Under the pieces are notes generated by a model that saw only the letters and a list, made by a program, of their open reading frames with translations, did no database searches and was not told the origin of the DNA. A program made the translations under genes and the position numbers. A stretch of 64,000 bases of DNA from the NCBI GenBank assembly GCA_030374805.1, contig JARGSG010000100.1, positions 124,001-188,000 of the forward strand, written 5' to 3'. Positions within the stretch are counted from its first letter, which is position 1. Every line of letters starts with the position of its first letter. Below are positions 8,338-19,389 of this stretch, piece after piece. The stretch comes from Gracilaria gracilis (lineage: Eukaryota; Rhodophyta; Florideophyceae; Gracilariales; Gracilariaceae).

Positions 8338-10997
8338 TTGGAGCAAACGGAACGAACGGAGCGAACGGAGCGAACGGAGCGAACTGTAAGCACTGCGGTG
8401 ACGAAACTTATTGCGAACGCACGAGATGGAGAAGTTAGTCCCAAGAAAAGCATGGGAGCGCAGCGAGGTAAGGCGAAGAAGGTTCTGCGGGGTGTTTGGA
8501 AGAGAGATGGTCGTCGAAGAAGCTCAGAGACTGGGCAAGCTTTAGAGGAGAGCGATGGCGGGGATATGATAGTGAGGGGTAAAGAGCTTCATACGGGTGT
8601 CGAGGGAAGAACGTTAGCAAGAAGTAGTACCATATTAGGTAGGGAGGGTCTTCGAGGAAGAAAGGGAACTAACGGTAATAAAGTTCCTAAGGCTGGGATA
8701 CCCGAAGAGGTGGAAGGAGAAAGGGAGAGAGTGAAGTGTGGTGAGCCGGCGAGGACGCAAGGAGTCGAGAGTTTGGTTGTTGTGACGCCAAATAGAATGC
8801 AAGAGAAGAAAAGCATTGGTTTCGAGCAAGAGAATGCAAACCGGGAGAAAGAAGGAGTGGGGCGTGTGCGGCCAATGGCAGAACGTGAAACAAGGGAGGG
8901 TAGTGAGAGAAGAATAGGGAGTATGGTTCATGGATTGGGGGTTCTTGAAGTTGTGGAGAACGAAGGAGATAAGTGACGAGAACATGCGGAGGGGAGAGGG
9001 GTGCGACGTAGAAGTGGTCGATCAACCAAGGAAATTTTCGGAGGAACAGCAGCGGTGGTTGAGAGGGATTTCGAAGGGGAGGAAGACGTACAAACAGAAC
9101 GGCGTCGGGAAGTGAATGTCGTGGAAACGGTGCCATTAACGCCTCAAGGGATGCGGGTAAGGCGCAACACCGTTTTACTTCCGAAGGATGTGGGACACGA
9201 AAGTGACGGCGATCGTGGAGAAATCGGAGGTAGAATTCGAGGAGATGAATGGGGATCTACAAAGGAACGAGAAGGGATTGAGGAGAAGTTAAGCGTATTG
9301 CCACGGTCTGCGCTCGTTCAGAGGGTGAATTCACTGAAGGGACAGTTGGGAAATATGAAGGAAGACCACTATACATTGATGGTGAGTTTGAAGCTGAAGC
9401 AGGAAGAGTTGGGACGGCTGAGGGAGGAAAATAAACGGCAAAATGTGTTGATCGAAAGTCTTCGGAAGGCAGTGAAGGAGAGAAAGCGAGGTGGTGGAGG
9501 AGAGAAAGTGAGAGGGCGTCGAATGTATGATATTGGAGTGGAAGAATGTTTTTATGGATTCTCAAGGGCTGTATATGATAGAATTCTTCATTATGCGAAG
9601 TTGGAGGCGTCTGAACTTTGTTTCGACACGGAAAAAGTTGGTAGGAGCTGGAAGAACACGAGTGAGACGGTGGGAGAAAGTAGAGAGAGGAGCATGTTTG
9701 TAGTTGGCGAGAAGGAGATGGTGCCTAAGTGCCCACCCTATGAACCTCGAAACTGTCCAAAGAATGGCCCAAAGTTGGACTGTGGTAGTACATATAGGTT
9801 CAAAATTTGCTAGAAGTGTTTCAGGGAGAAAGACGTCGTTCATGGGCAAAATTATATGGCAGAAATTTGTCCGAAATAAGCGCAAAATTTGGGCATTAAG
9901 GTTCTGAGTGATAGTCATATTCTAACGCCAACAAGATTTATCACCCAGGTTTGAATGATTTTGCAGAATTGTGTACTAATTTCGTCCACATTTACGAAAT
10001 GTTTGGAACAATTTCGATGTTCATAGGGGCCTAATTCAGGTTTCATATGAGATGAGGGCGTACACACCGTCGACAGAAGGTGGAATTGATGTGTTGTTGA
10101 AGTATGTGGTTGAGACAGAAATAATGGGAGAGACGTGGGAGGCGATAAGGGAAGCGGGAAGGAAACAAGAGTGCGTGGAAAATGTAAGCTCAGACAAGTG
10201 TCTGAACCAGCGGATGAAGCAGACGATAAGCGATATGATTGGGGTGCGAAAGAGGGATGCTCGGGAAAGATTATTCTCTTTACTGGGATATGATTTGATT
10301 GCAAAGCGGGCGAAGCCTAGCGAGGGGACTGAACATGGTGAGGAGTTGAAGAAGCATATGGAAGAGCCTCGCGAGAAGCTTATGCGAAGTGAAGAAGATG
10401 TGGTGAACAAGTTGTGTGCGTGGAAAATAAGACGTTTCGAAGATCTTGCGTACTCTGGGTCAGCTGTGCATGCTCCACAGTGGAGCTGTGATGGTGAAGA
10501 CCAAATTTAATGGGGAAAAGCATTACGTAGATGAGACGGTGATGCACCTCGTCAGACTTGATTCGTGAATTGCGTGTGTTGTGAAAACGATGAACGAGGG
10601 TGTGGGACGTGGAGGACAAAGGCAGCTCTTGTTTTCTACCCTTTACGGGAGGTATATACCGAGGGCGGTGGAGGGTATATTGAAATTGGCATGCGAATTG
10701 GTGAGAGACGAGCACGGCGAAGAGTTCGAGAACGATGGGTTTTTAGAGGGGGATCCGAGGCGTGTGTCCGGAAATTCGGAGAGAATTGAGACGGTTGGGC
10801 TGTGGATTCCATCGAGGGAGGAGGTGTATCTAGCGGTGAGGGAGGAATACTTCATGGCGAATTTTACGCAGAGACTTGGAGCGGTTCTTGATTGCTACAT
10901 AGCGGTGTGCCGACCGGAGGAGCCCAATTTCAGTAGTTTGGTTGGGCACCAGGGAGAGGATAGGGATGGGGCAGAAAGAGGAGAAGGTAGAGGTTAG
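8338..10997 (+). pseudogene. Relict gene for a basic coiled-coil protein of unknown function
   Basis: Frame 1 is open from 8338 through 9732 apart from one TGA at 8974-8976. It encodes a highly charged Glu/Arg-rich protein with a clear coiled coil around 9300-9480 (LVQRVNSLKGQLG to NVLIESLRKAVKE). The frame then enters a MITE (9733-10035) and resumes as a different frame at 10031 (SYEMRAYTP to about 10490), then shifts again to a frame carrying another stop at 10566 and ending at 10997 (LLFSTLYGRYIPRAVEGILK). A 9-bp AACGGAGCG microsatellite lies at the very start (8345-8382). No family recognised. It converges on the transposase relic at 11114-14411 and may have been that element's second gene; this pairing is inference. 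There is no convincing start codon. Confidence 0.4.
9733..10035. mobile_element. MITE with ~30-bp terminal inverted repeats, inserted in the relict gene
   Basis: The left end has CTATGAACCTCGAAACTGTC and the right end, reverse-complemented, has CTATGAACATCGAAATTGTT, giving inverted termini of about 25-35 bp around a ~300-bp non-coding body. The reading frame of the relict gene is interrupted exactly by this segment. I could not define a clean target-site duplication. The superfamily is unknown. Confidence 0.6.
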
Positions 10998-11018
10998 GGT
11001 ATATAAGAGTGGGAGGAG

Positions 11019-11079
11019 TGGAGATAGCTGTGGGATGATGAAGAGGGTGGTATATCTTCTTCATCCCATACCTATCTCC
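11019..11079. terminator. Hairpin between convergent relics
   Basis: An imperfect inverted repeat of GGAGATAGCTGTGGGATGATG with CATCCCATACCTATCTCC, spacer about 15 nt, sits between the ends of the plus-strand relict gene and the minus-strand transposase. The position suggests a shared 3'-end or terminator-like structure; function is inferred from position only. Confidence 0.35.
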
Positions 11080-11113
11080 AATATTTCGTGTGAAGAGGGT
11101 GGTAATGATTGGT

Positions 11114-14100
11114 TTATGAGAATTTTATGGAAAGTTTGCTATGCGGGAAGGGGGAGGTAGGGTCTGGAGGTGGGGTCCCGGTAGAATCTGTTGAAGTAGA
11201 ATCTGTGGAAACGCCAATGGAGGCGGGAATTGAAGGGGGTGCGGGGTAGTTCTGGCAAAGAACATGAACGGAGCCAAGGGTAGAAGAGAAGGGGATGATT
11301 CCAAACCATGGAGAAACGTTGTCAGATGTGGAGTGGGTGGAGACGGGAACTGGATGGGCGGTGTGGTTATGTTCGTCGTCTGTTGCCCATCGGAGGCATA
11401 CGCAGTTGAAGGTGATATCGACTTCGTCGCTTGGTGGGACGAGCTCCATGAACTGTACGAAGGCGAACTCGTTGGAGGATGGAGTGGAAGAAGGAAGGGT
11501 GAAGTGAAGAAGGGAGATGAGCTTGCAGACCCAGACAATGGGGGTAGAGTTGGAGGAGCTGGTGCCTGCGACAAGGACGTGATAGAACTTTGGGAATTTA
11601 GAAAGACCGAAGGACGGGGCGGCAAATATTCGTTGGATGACAGGGACTGGAGGATCCTGGAGCGCGAGCTCGTTCCGCTCTTCAATGTAGTGGTCGAGTG
11701 ATGAGACATAACCACCGGCGACGTAAGCGGAGTTCACTACGGTGATTCGGGTGCGACGGAGAGTGGGGGAGTTTTCTGAGAGTTCTAGGACTTCGAGAGA
11801 AAGGGTGATGAATGAAGGGAGGGCGTGTTTTCCAATCTGTTGGAGGATGGAGAGAATATCGGTGGGGAAGAGGTCCTGTAGATAATTGGGATTAAAATGA
11901 AGATTGGAGTGGAGGAATTTGTGGGCGGTGATGAGATCAGCGAATAAGATGAGTTTTCCATCACGGACCAAACCGGGTTGGCAGGATTTGACGGGAGAGA
12001 CGATGGCAGGAGAAGAGAAAGTGATGGAGGGTGTGGTGGAAAGGGGATTCCAATCTTTGGTGGCGTTGGAGCGATGGATGGCGCGAATGGCTTCTTCATG
12101 TGCGCTGGACCTGCGCTTTGCGGTTTTGGAATAGTGTGACTTGAAGAGGGAGTGGGAGTGTTCGAATATGCCGGCATCGTTGAAGTGGAGGCCCCCGAAG
12201 CAGCGAATTTCCTCGAAGATGTGATCTAGGAGATGGAACTTGAGGATGCCAGGGCTGGAAGTGTGTTGGGGGCCGAGGACGAGTACGGCTGTGCGCTTGA
12301 ATGAGCGGATTTGGAATTGGAGGTCGGTGAGGCGGGAGTTGGTCCATTCTGCGCAGGTGTTGTATCTCATGGAGAAGAGGAGAAGATCGGAGTACTTGGT
12401 GAAAACGGAAGTGATGGGAGCTGCATCGACCTTGTCCCAGCAGTGGTCGAAGAAGCCGCCAATGAACGGGAAGACCGTGTCGAGTGAGCGGTTATCTTTT
12501 GCTTCGAGCATACCACGTAGGGCGTCGGAGGTGAAGATACCGTTAAGGGTTTGACAATTGTCGGAGGAGGAAAAGTCGATGTGGAGTCCTGTGAGTGGGA
12601 AGTGCTTTTCAATGGAGGCGAGGATGGTGTTCGCGGTTTTCAGAATGAGGAGCGGACGGATTTGAAGGAAAGAAGAGACTTGGAGGAACGGGGGGTAATG
12701 AAGAGTGATTCTGACTTGAGTCTCTCCATGGCTGCGAGCTTGATGAGCTTGGAGATGCCGAGGTGGAAGTTATGGAGTGGTTCGAAGAGGGAGGAGTATT
12801 CTGCGAGGGAAAGGGAGTGGAGTGCTTGAACGGCCTTTTCTTTGGTGTTTCGGGCGATTCTGGGCTTTCTAGCGATAAGTGTCTTTTCAGCATCTTGGAG
12901 GAGGGTAGAGTGTGATTTGCGAACGGCGAGAGTCTGAGTCTGGGATCGAAGAGGGGGGGATAAAATTTGTAGGTGGAGGTCGGAGCGTGGGACCGTACAT
13001 CGGTAGCACGGATGCGCGAGAATGTCCTTTGCTTCTGGGATGTCTGCGCAGTAGCTGGCGATGATTGAGTGACAATGGCGGAGCACGCCATTAGCGTCAC
13101 GGAAGGGGAAGCCGGTGAGGCCGTAGGAGAGAAGAGGGTCCAGGAGGTTGGAGATGGTACGCTGGATGAGTTGCATTTCGGTAGAGCGGGAGATGCTGGA
13201 AGAGGTTTGGGGGATGTTATCGGGGTCTTGAGAGAAGGTGGCGAGATTGAAAGAGGTTGGAAGGTATCCGAGAAGGGTGAGGTTATCGGCGATACATTTG
13301 TCACGGAACGATTCGGAGAAGTTGAGGAGGGTGATGTGAAGGGGGTAGAAGGTGATGGAAGAGGATTTGAGGCAGGTGGAGGACTTGTTGGAGTATACTT
13401 GGACGAAGCCGATGAAGGTGTCGATGCCGGTGTTCTCAGGAGTGTGCCAGATGCAGGAGGTATTGGAGGACTGCATGATTGCGTGCATGAGGGCTAGGAA
13501 AGCTTCTTTTCAGAGGGAAGAAGCCATGGGGTGAGCGAAAGTGGGAGAGCCGGAGGAGGTTGTGTGGGGAACGTGGTGGAAGAAGGTGTTGTCGGAGTGT
13601 GCCATTGCGAGTTGTCGTTTAAAGACTTAGAGTGCATACTTTCCGAAGAGGGTGGCTGTGAAGAGGTACTGTGGGTCTTGGAGAGTGGTGGGGGTGAAAC
13701 CGATGTTTGTGACTCGGTGTTGGAAGAGGTCTGTTTGACGTTTGAGACACTGGGAGGCGGAGGAGACGGCGTGGTGGAAGGCTGAATTGGAGAAGGAGGG
13801 TTCGTGGAGGATAGAGATGAGTTCGTCTGCCTTGCGGTGGTGGAGGGCTAAAGCGATGGAAGAGATGTAGAGGACCATTCGTTCGAGGTGGGGGTTGTTG
13901 AGGAGAGGGAAGGAGGGGGTCGGTGGAAGAGGTGGGGAAGGGGAGAGGGAGCAGACTGGGGTGCCTACGATATGGTAGGCGTCTTGGGTGTGGACGGAGA
14001 GGGAGAGCTAGTGCTGGTGGTAGAAGTCGTCGTCAGCGATGGGGAAGTTATCGGAAGGGCGATTGGAGAGAAGAGGAGGGGGTGGTGGTGGGAGTTGGGG

Positions 14101-14411
14101 TGTGGACTTGTGACGCTTTGTGCGTAAGGGGAAGTGAGGGACGTTGCCGCCGGGGGAGAGTAAACGCTTGTTGGCAGTGAGACGATTGGGGCATCTTCTT
14201 TGGTGCCTTTAAATTGCGGGGATGGTGCGAGCGAAGAAGAAGCAGCCTTCAAAGCAGCAATTAGGCATGGCGGTTTAGGGGTTTTAGGGGTTATGGCGTC
14301 TATAGCTATAAGCACAATGTTTTGGGTGTTTTTGCGCAGAAGCGTTGTGCTGGTGCACAACGTTTTGTGGCGCTGTATGTTTTGTATGTTTTTATATGCA
14401 AAGCTGTGCAT
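11114..14411 (-). pseudogene. CACTA/Plavaka-like DNA transposase relic
   Basis: The minus strand reads as a DDE-type transposase in several frames. From the N-terminal side there is a Ser/Pro/Thr-rich segment (14411-13965), a short piece (13878-13627), then 13488-12640 with YCADIPEAKDILAHPCYRC and the PLHNFHLGISKL signature, which resembles the D-x-LH-x-x-H-x-G element after the Cys cluster in Plavaka/CACTA transposases. A frameshift near 12740 leads to RITLHYPPFLQV and the last 465 codons (12511-11114), where LKFHLLDHIFEEIRCFGG and FEHSHSLFKSHYSKTAKR match the conserved C-terminal helical block (KFH-x-L-D-H, FEH-x-x). At least two frame breaks make it non-functional. I did not find terminal inverted repeats. 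A transposase of a related eukaryotic superfamily is possible. Confidence 0.5.
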
Positions 14412-14499
14412 TTGTTGTGTTGTTCTATAGTGATACAGGTTTTCAAGTTTTCAAGTTTCCAAGTTTCAAAAGGTTTGCAGTTTTTGCAGCTATGTAATG

Positions 14500-14605
14500 T
14501 TTGCGGTTTTACGGTTTTACGGTTTTACGGTTTTACGGTTTTCTGGTTTTCCGGTTTTCCGGTTTTCCGATTATAAGGTTTCCCGGTTTTCCGGTGTAAG
14601 ATGGT
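14500..14605 (+). repeat. TTTTACGG-type short tandem repeat
   Basis: An 8-bp unit close to TTTTACGG is repeated about five times and then drifts to TTTTCCGG. It follows a TTTAGGGGTTTTAGGGGTTAT stretch near 14275. The T/G-rich pattern is vaguely telomere-like but irregular. Confidence 0.6.
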
Positions 14606-14679
14606 TTTGCGGTTTTGGTTGCACCAGTTCCAAATATGAATTGGTTTCAGGGGATTTATGGTTTCAGAGTTGCAACATG

Positions 14680-15090
14680 ATTACCGGTTGAGGTGTAATA
14701 TAAGGCGCCACATGTTTCACGGTTTGTGGTCAGTTTGTATAGCATAAGGTTTAACAGTTAAGTGGTGTACCGGTTTTTGCAGTTTTTGTGAGATGTAAGG
14801 TGCCTATTTAAATATAAAACTAGGTTACCGTGTTTATTGGTGTCTACCGGTGGTGAGGGTGTACCGGATTTTACGGTGTACCGGTGTTCACATTGTACCG
14901 TTTTAACGGTGTACTTTTTTTACGGTGTACCGGTTTGACGGGGCACACGGGACTAACGGTATACCAGGTCAACGGTGTAACTGGTTTCAGTACGGTAGCG
15001 ATTTTACGGTGTACCGGTTTCTAACTGTGTACTTGTTATACGGTTTTTATGTTTTACGGTTATACGGTTTTACGGTTTAATGGTGTAACG
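14680..15090 (+). repeat. Degenerate array of ACGGTGTACCGGTTT motifs
   Basis: About a dozen copies or partial copies of ACGGTGTACCGG occur with irregular spacing, for example at 14762, 14859, 14873, 14920 and 15006, and a head-to-head pair GTACCGTTTTAACGGTGTAC at 14895-14914. The core ACGGT-GT-ACCGT is itself an interrupted dyad. The array lies about 1.4-1.8 kb upstream of YR1. Confidence 0.55.
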
Positions 15091-15829
15091 GTGTAGCAGA
15101 GTAGCGGTTTTTGTATTTATTAGGCTTTACTGTTCATAGTACTTGATCTGTGTTTGAGGTTTTGCATTTATATGGATTGTAGTTGTGAGGTTGTTTACCA
15201 GTTTATTGGTTGGTTGTCTACTACAAGGTAGAGCATGCTTACCGGTTTTACATGTTAATGTTGTACAGCAAATCGGAAGGGAAGGTGAGGGGGGATACGT
15301 ACTGTAGTCCTTACGTAAGTGTAAATGTAACGCGATGCGTCGAGGTCCATGCGCGTTACACTCGTTACAACCGTCTTTTTAAGGGAGTACGCGCATATGC
15401 GTGTAAGGCGATGTGCATGTGCAGCGCAACCGAAAGAGCAACGACGGGGTGGGGGATTTGTTGCCAGGCGACGAATTTGGGGAGGATCTGTTCCCAAAAG
15501 AGGTCGAGATATGAGCAAAAGTGGTGAAAAAGACACAAACCGTCCGAATCGCAATCTCGCAGTGAGGGGCTTCGCCCCTACCTTGGGAGATGTACCGCGT
15601 GTGACAGATGCCGCCTGTGGGCTGATGAGAGGGTTCTCGCGCCCCCTTATTTAAACGCCGTCAGTGCCCGGTCCGAGGTACCGCCGCCGCGAGCGACCCA
15701 TCGTGGTGGCCACCGCCATTCCGACGTCGTGCCAACTGCGGTGCGGTTTTGAACGATTGCGAGCGATTTCTGCGCCGTGTGGGGGGGGTAAGGATTGCGC
15801 TTTAGTTCTGTTCTGTCAGAGTTTTGAGC
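15091..15829. other. Gene-free stretch with a TATA-like site
   Basis: No coding region recognised. TATTTAAA at 15648-15655, preceded by a CCCCC run, is a possible core promoter for the downstream YR1 transcription unit. Confidence 0.3.
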
Positions 15830-16150
15830 TGCGGAGACGAGAAGCGGACGAGCAGCAGCGTGCGGTTTTGCAGCGAAGCGGCAGCGTGCGATTCTTGGCG
15901 GCGAATTGGCACTCTTGGCTGCAGGGCAGCGACTGCGGTTTTGCGGTGCGGGCGAGCGACAGCGTGCGGTGTGCCCAAGCGACTTCTGTTTTTGCGGTGA
16001 CGCCGAATGGCAGCGTGTGCTGAGCGCAAGGGCCTGCGGTTTTGTGGTGTGGCTGAGTGACAGCGTTCGGTGGGCAGGAGCGACAGCGTGTTTGGTTCTG
16101 GAAAAGCGACAGCGTGCGCTGTTTGGCCTGACAGAAGCAACAGTGTTTCG
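15830..16150 (+). repeat. Degenerate GC-rich minisatellite (AGCGACAGCGTGCGGTTTTGCGG-like)
   Basis: A unit of roughly 50-60 bp built on GCGACAGCGTGCGGTTTTG recurs about six times with strong divergence. Long frames here on both strands are low-complexity by-products and not genes. Confidence 0.5.
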
Positions 16151-16165
16151 CGGCCATCTGGTGCA

Positions 16166-16516
16166 ATGCCTCATTACGGCCGCAAGTTCACCGCATCCGG
16201 TCGACTGGCGGGCATACCCGTCGTTTCCGTGCGAACTTACGCATTGCGTTCTTCGAAACCAGTCAAAGTGCGCATCCACCCCAGGCGTGCAGACCGTGAG
16301 CGAAGCGGTGCACGTGAGGAGAGCGAAGGACTCCCATTAGGAGATGAAATTGTAGAACAAGACGAGAACACCATGCATTTTGGGGGCGATGATGATCGTA
16401 AACTACAGAAAAGGATACGAAAATTGATAAGACCTACTCCGTTGGGGGAAAACAACAGTTTTGGATCGCCGGTAGACCGTCATTCCAACTCTATGCGAGA
16501 GCAACCAATGCGTTGA
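16166..16516 (+). CDS. Upstream ORF, possible N-terminal part of YR1
   Basis: A 116-codon frame begins MPHYGRKFTASGR, becomes charged (EQDENTMHFGGDDDRKLQKR) and ends TGA within the start of the YR1 frame. It overlaps the YR1 frame, which is open from 16399, by about 118 bp in a different register. Since YR1 has no ATG until codon 61, this may be its original N-terminus joined by a frameshift or a small intron. No homologue recognised. Confidence 0.3.
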   Translation: MPHYGRKFTASGRLAGIPVVSVRTYALRSSKPVKVRIHPRRADRERSGAREESEGLPLGDEIVEQDENTMHFGGDDDRKLQKRIRKLIRPTPLGENNSFGSPVDRHSNSMREQPMR

Positions 16517-19389
16517 GGGATATTAGCAACTACCCGTTGGGGCACGCTCGTTTGGAACATGACCGAACGGACTGGAATTTGGATGAAGACGACACATTTC
16601 TGAGAGCGGTTGGGGAACACTTGGACGTTCTCGAGACAGATGTGTGGGAGAAACTGGGTGCCAGAGAGGCACGTGAGCCCACCGGTCGCCATATGTTCCA
16701 CCAAGCTGGGAAGGAGACGCAGTGCGCTGAAAGTATAACCGTACACGCGGTTCATCAAAACAGAGATGCCACAGAAGAAGTGGTGGCAGACTCATCTCAC
16801 GGTGGCGGTGAAACTGCCGCAGTTGTGTGTGCGGCGAATGAAAGTGTGAATCGCCGTTCCGAACGGAAGAAAGAAAGATATGGTGCTGTCGTTCACGAAA
16901 CAAACGATGGTGATGGTGCTGGTGGTGGGGCTGATGCTGATGCTGATGCCGATGCCGATGCTGATGCTGATAATAATGCAACCATTAATAGCAGAGGGTT
17001 GAGAGTGGCGAATGCGCTACGATTTTCTCTGAAGGAAGTCAGAGATGCAAATCGAAATCCAAAAGGAAATGAAAAACACGGAGATGGTAGTACTTATGGT
17101 GGACATGCCCATTCAGAGTTGCGCCAGGGCAATACTTCTGTTGTTCCGATTGTGAAACGGCGTTGTGAACAGCCCTCGTTTGGGATAGGAGCCAACATTA
17201 TGGAGAGAAACAGGAAACTTGCTTTCGAGAACTGCACCACAGAGGTAGCGGAAGAAAACATGCGTCAGCATGTTGGTATGGCGCACGAAAATGGGCAAGA
17301 TTTGCAGCAGTTGCAAGCGGGTGGGCACCTTCAACGTATTACCGGTAGTGGGGGTGGGGGCGGTACCTGTGCGGATGAAGGCACTATGCTCAGTGCTTCT
17401 CAGAAGCGACAAAGAATCCATGAAGGCGTGGAAGTAAGGCGTCGCGGTACGCGTCTGAAACGGATTATAGTCGATGGAAATGAAAGTGATGTAAACGACC
17501 AACAAGAAGCCATTGACCTCAGGAAACTGGTTTTCGAGCAGGAAGAGGGATTGAAAAAAATGAACGATACCATATTCGAGAATAGCGTAAACATATTTCT
17601 AGGACAAGAATGGTTACATTCGCGCAGTAGAGGGAGCCTTTCTGGGCGGAAGAAGAAGAAGAAGCTGTCTGCTGCTGAGATGAGGAAGCAGCGTATAGAA
17701 GCGAAGAAGAAAGAGCTGAGAAACACGCCGAGGAAAGTGCAGTGGAGCGATATGATTGATGACTTTCTCGCTCGCAGTCCTGATTATTTCCGGAGTGAGA
17801 ACGCGTTGTTGCAAGAGAACAAGCGGTGTACGAAGGGAATCATCATGTACACTGGTCTCAAAGTGACTCCAGAGAACTGTCACGACCTGCAAAATCTGTA
17901 TGACACTCGTTTCAAGGCCAGGGAACTTTTGAATGTTTCTGCTGGAGCCAGTTTCGCGCCGCTGAAAAGTATTGTGGGCCAGTTTATGCGGTGGTGCATC
18001 GCGTCCAAAGTGTTGAGCAAATACGATGGATGGAAACCAATGGCGATTTTCAAGCAAATGGCGAATGCGGATCTGGTTCGCTCCTTTGTTAACTATTTCA
18101 TTCTCACGCCGTCGTCGTCCACCGTAGCGAGCAAGTGTTATACGCTTGCCATAGTTTGTAAGCATGCGCAGGTGTGTTCTCACAACGTGGAGCAGAGGCA
18201 ACTTGTAGAGAAGGTGGAGATATACCTGAAGAGCACATTTATCGCGGCGAAGCGTCGTTCGCGAGAGGATGCGAGGAAACGTCAGAATGCAGAACGAAGG
18301 ATTGAGAACCAAGAGATTGTAACCCCGGAACAGGTGAAGAACGGAAATCGTCTGGCACGAGCCTGCTTGAACGACATCATCACTGGATTCCTTGTTAATC
18401 TGGAGTCCAAGTCGAAGAAGTACGCGGTTGTGCAGCTGAGGGGCACGCAAGGGTTGGTACAGAAATGGAATATCAATTTGCTGGGCCTCATTGCGTTAAG
18501 CGGCGGTGGGCAGCGTCCACAGGCATATGCAAGGTTGAAATGCCCGCCAAGGCAGCTTGTGGAAGAAGCATATGACGTTGACATTGGCAGCTCTCCGCCG
18601 GGCTTCATGCAACTGAAAACGTTCCGTGAGAAAACAGCGCGTGCACTGGATGTTCCGGACGTAGTGTTTCCGTGGTTTATGTTGCAGTATATTGCATTTC
18701 ACGTTGATATCGTTCGACCTACCATTTTGCTTCGAATTAAAGCAGCGAGCTCGAACGCATTTCGTATTCACAAACCGTTGCTTCTGCACACTCAAAGTGT
18801 GAAGTGCTTAAGCTCACGAAACGTGTCCAGGACGATTCGAATCTTCATGCGTGGGCTTGATCGATCGTTGAAGTCTGTGACGGCGATGACGCTCCGAACC
18901 AGCTTCGCCACTCAAATGCTACACGAATACCGAAACGGAAAATACCAGGATAGTGACGGAAATACCCTTAGCGAAGAAAAGTTTCTGGAGCTGATGGGGA
19001 AACAAATGAACACCTCATTAGAGCAGCTAAGGAATAATTATATGTCCTGTTACAGTACGGACTTCAAAGACCTAATGGCCATCTTAACTCGACATTTCTG
19101 TATTCTGTTTGGCGAGGATTCGGACGAAGAAGGCGACGAAGAGGGGAACCCCATATTCCATTCAAGCATGCAGGAAGAATATGAAACTGACGATGAGGAC
19201 GACGAGGAGGACGACAAGGAGGACGAAGAGGAGGACGACGAGGAGTGCGAAGAGGAGAACGACGAGGAGGGCGAAGAGGAGAACGACGAGAACGACAAGT
19301 GTGAAAGTGAGGGTAACGGGCCGGGCCTGAACATTCAGTGTGCTTGCCCAACCGTCTGTGTCGCTGTTGCTCCCTTCCCTCAAGCGTAG
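16513..19389 (+). CDS. YR1, tyrosine-recombinase-like protein of a mobile element
   Basis: Long single-exon frame; numbering here is from 16513 (TTG). The frame is open upstream to 16399 without ATG; the first in-frame ATG is codon 61 (16693). Codons 1-375 are disordered and include an Asp-Ala run from a GATGCT microsatellite (16928-16968). A lysine/arginine-rich nuclear-localisation-like patch lies at ~378-400, a helical core-binding region at ~410-600, and the catalytic domain at ~640-860. Box I is GGGQRPQAYARL (R668), then K702 in MQLKTFREK, box II MTLRTSFATQML (R795) and candidate nucleophile Y843 or Y847 in NNYMSCYS. The usual His of HxxR is Met792 and no His/Trp is seen in the third position. 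A very acidic Glu/Asp tail ends the protein. It is clearly homologous to YR2 at 41428. The 3' end abuts antisense copia sequence, and its last dozen codons may derive from that junction. Likely role: DNA strand exchange for transposition. Confidence 0.7.
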   Translation: MRDISNYPLGHARLEHDRTDWNLDEDDTFLRAVGEHLDVLETDVWEKLGAREAREPTGRHMFHQAGKETQCAESITVHAVHQNRDATEEVVADSSHGGGETAAVVCAANESVNRRSERKKERYGAVVHETNDGDGAGGGADADADADADADADNNATINSRGLRVANALRFSLKEVRDANRNPKGNEKHGDGSTYGGHAHSELRQGNTSVVPIVKRRCEQPSFGIGANIMERNRKLAFENCTTEVAEENMRQHVGMAHENGQDLQQLQAGGHLQRITGSGGGGGTCADEGTMLSASQKRQRIHEGVEVRRRGTRLKRIIVDGNESDVNDQQEAIDLRKLVFEQEEGLKKMNDTIFENSVNIFLGQEWLHSRSRGSLSGRKKKKKLSAAEMRKQRIEAKKKELRNTPRKVQWSDMIDDFLARSPDYFRSENALLQENKRCTKGIIMYTGLKVTPENCHDLQNLYDTRFKARELLNVSAGASFAPLKSIVGQFMRWCIASKVLSKYDGWKPMAIFKQMANADLVRSFVNYFILTPSSSTVASKCYTLAIVCKHAQVCSHNVEQRQLVEKVEIYLKSTFIAAKRRSREDARKRQNAERRIENQEIVTPEQVKNGNRLARACLNDIITGFLVNLESKSKKYAVVQLRGTQGLVQKWNINLLGLIALSGGGQRPQAYARLKCPPRQLVEEAYDVDIGSSPPGFMQLKTFREKTARALDVPDVVFPWFMLQYIAFHVDIVRPTILLRIKAASSNAFRIHKPLLLHTQSVKCLSSRNVSRTIRIFMRGLDRSLKSVTAMTLRTSFATQMLHEYRNGKYQDSDGNTLSEEKFLELMGKQMNTSLEQLRNNYMSCYSTDFKDLMAILTRHFCILFGEDSDEEGDEEGNPIFHSSMQEEYETDDEDDEEDDKEDEEEDDEECEEENDEEGEEENDENDKCESEGNGPGLNIQCACPTVCVAVAPFPQA

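Noticed and set aside
12551-14430. Gly/Glu/Val-rich plus-strand frames between 12.5 and 14.4 kb
   Set aside because: Antisense to the transposase relic; the minus strand carries the recognisable transposase blocks.
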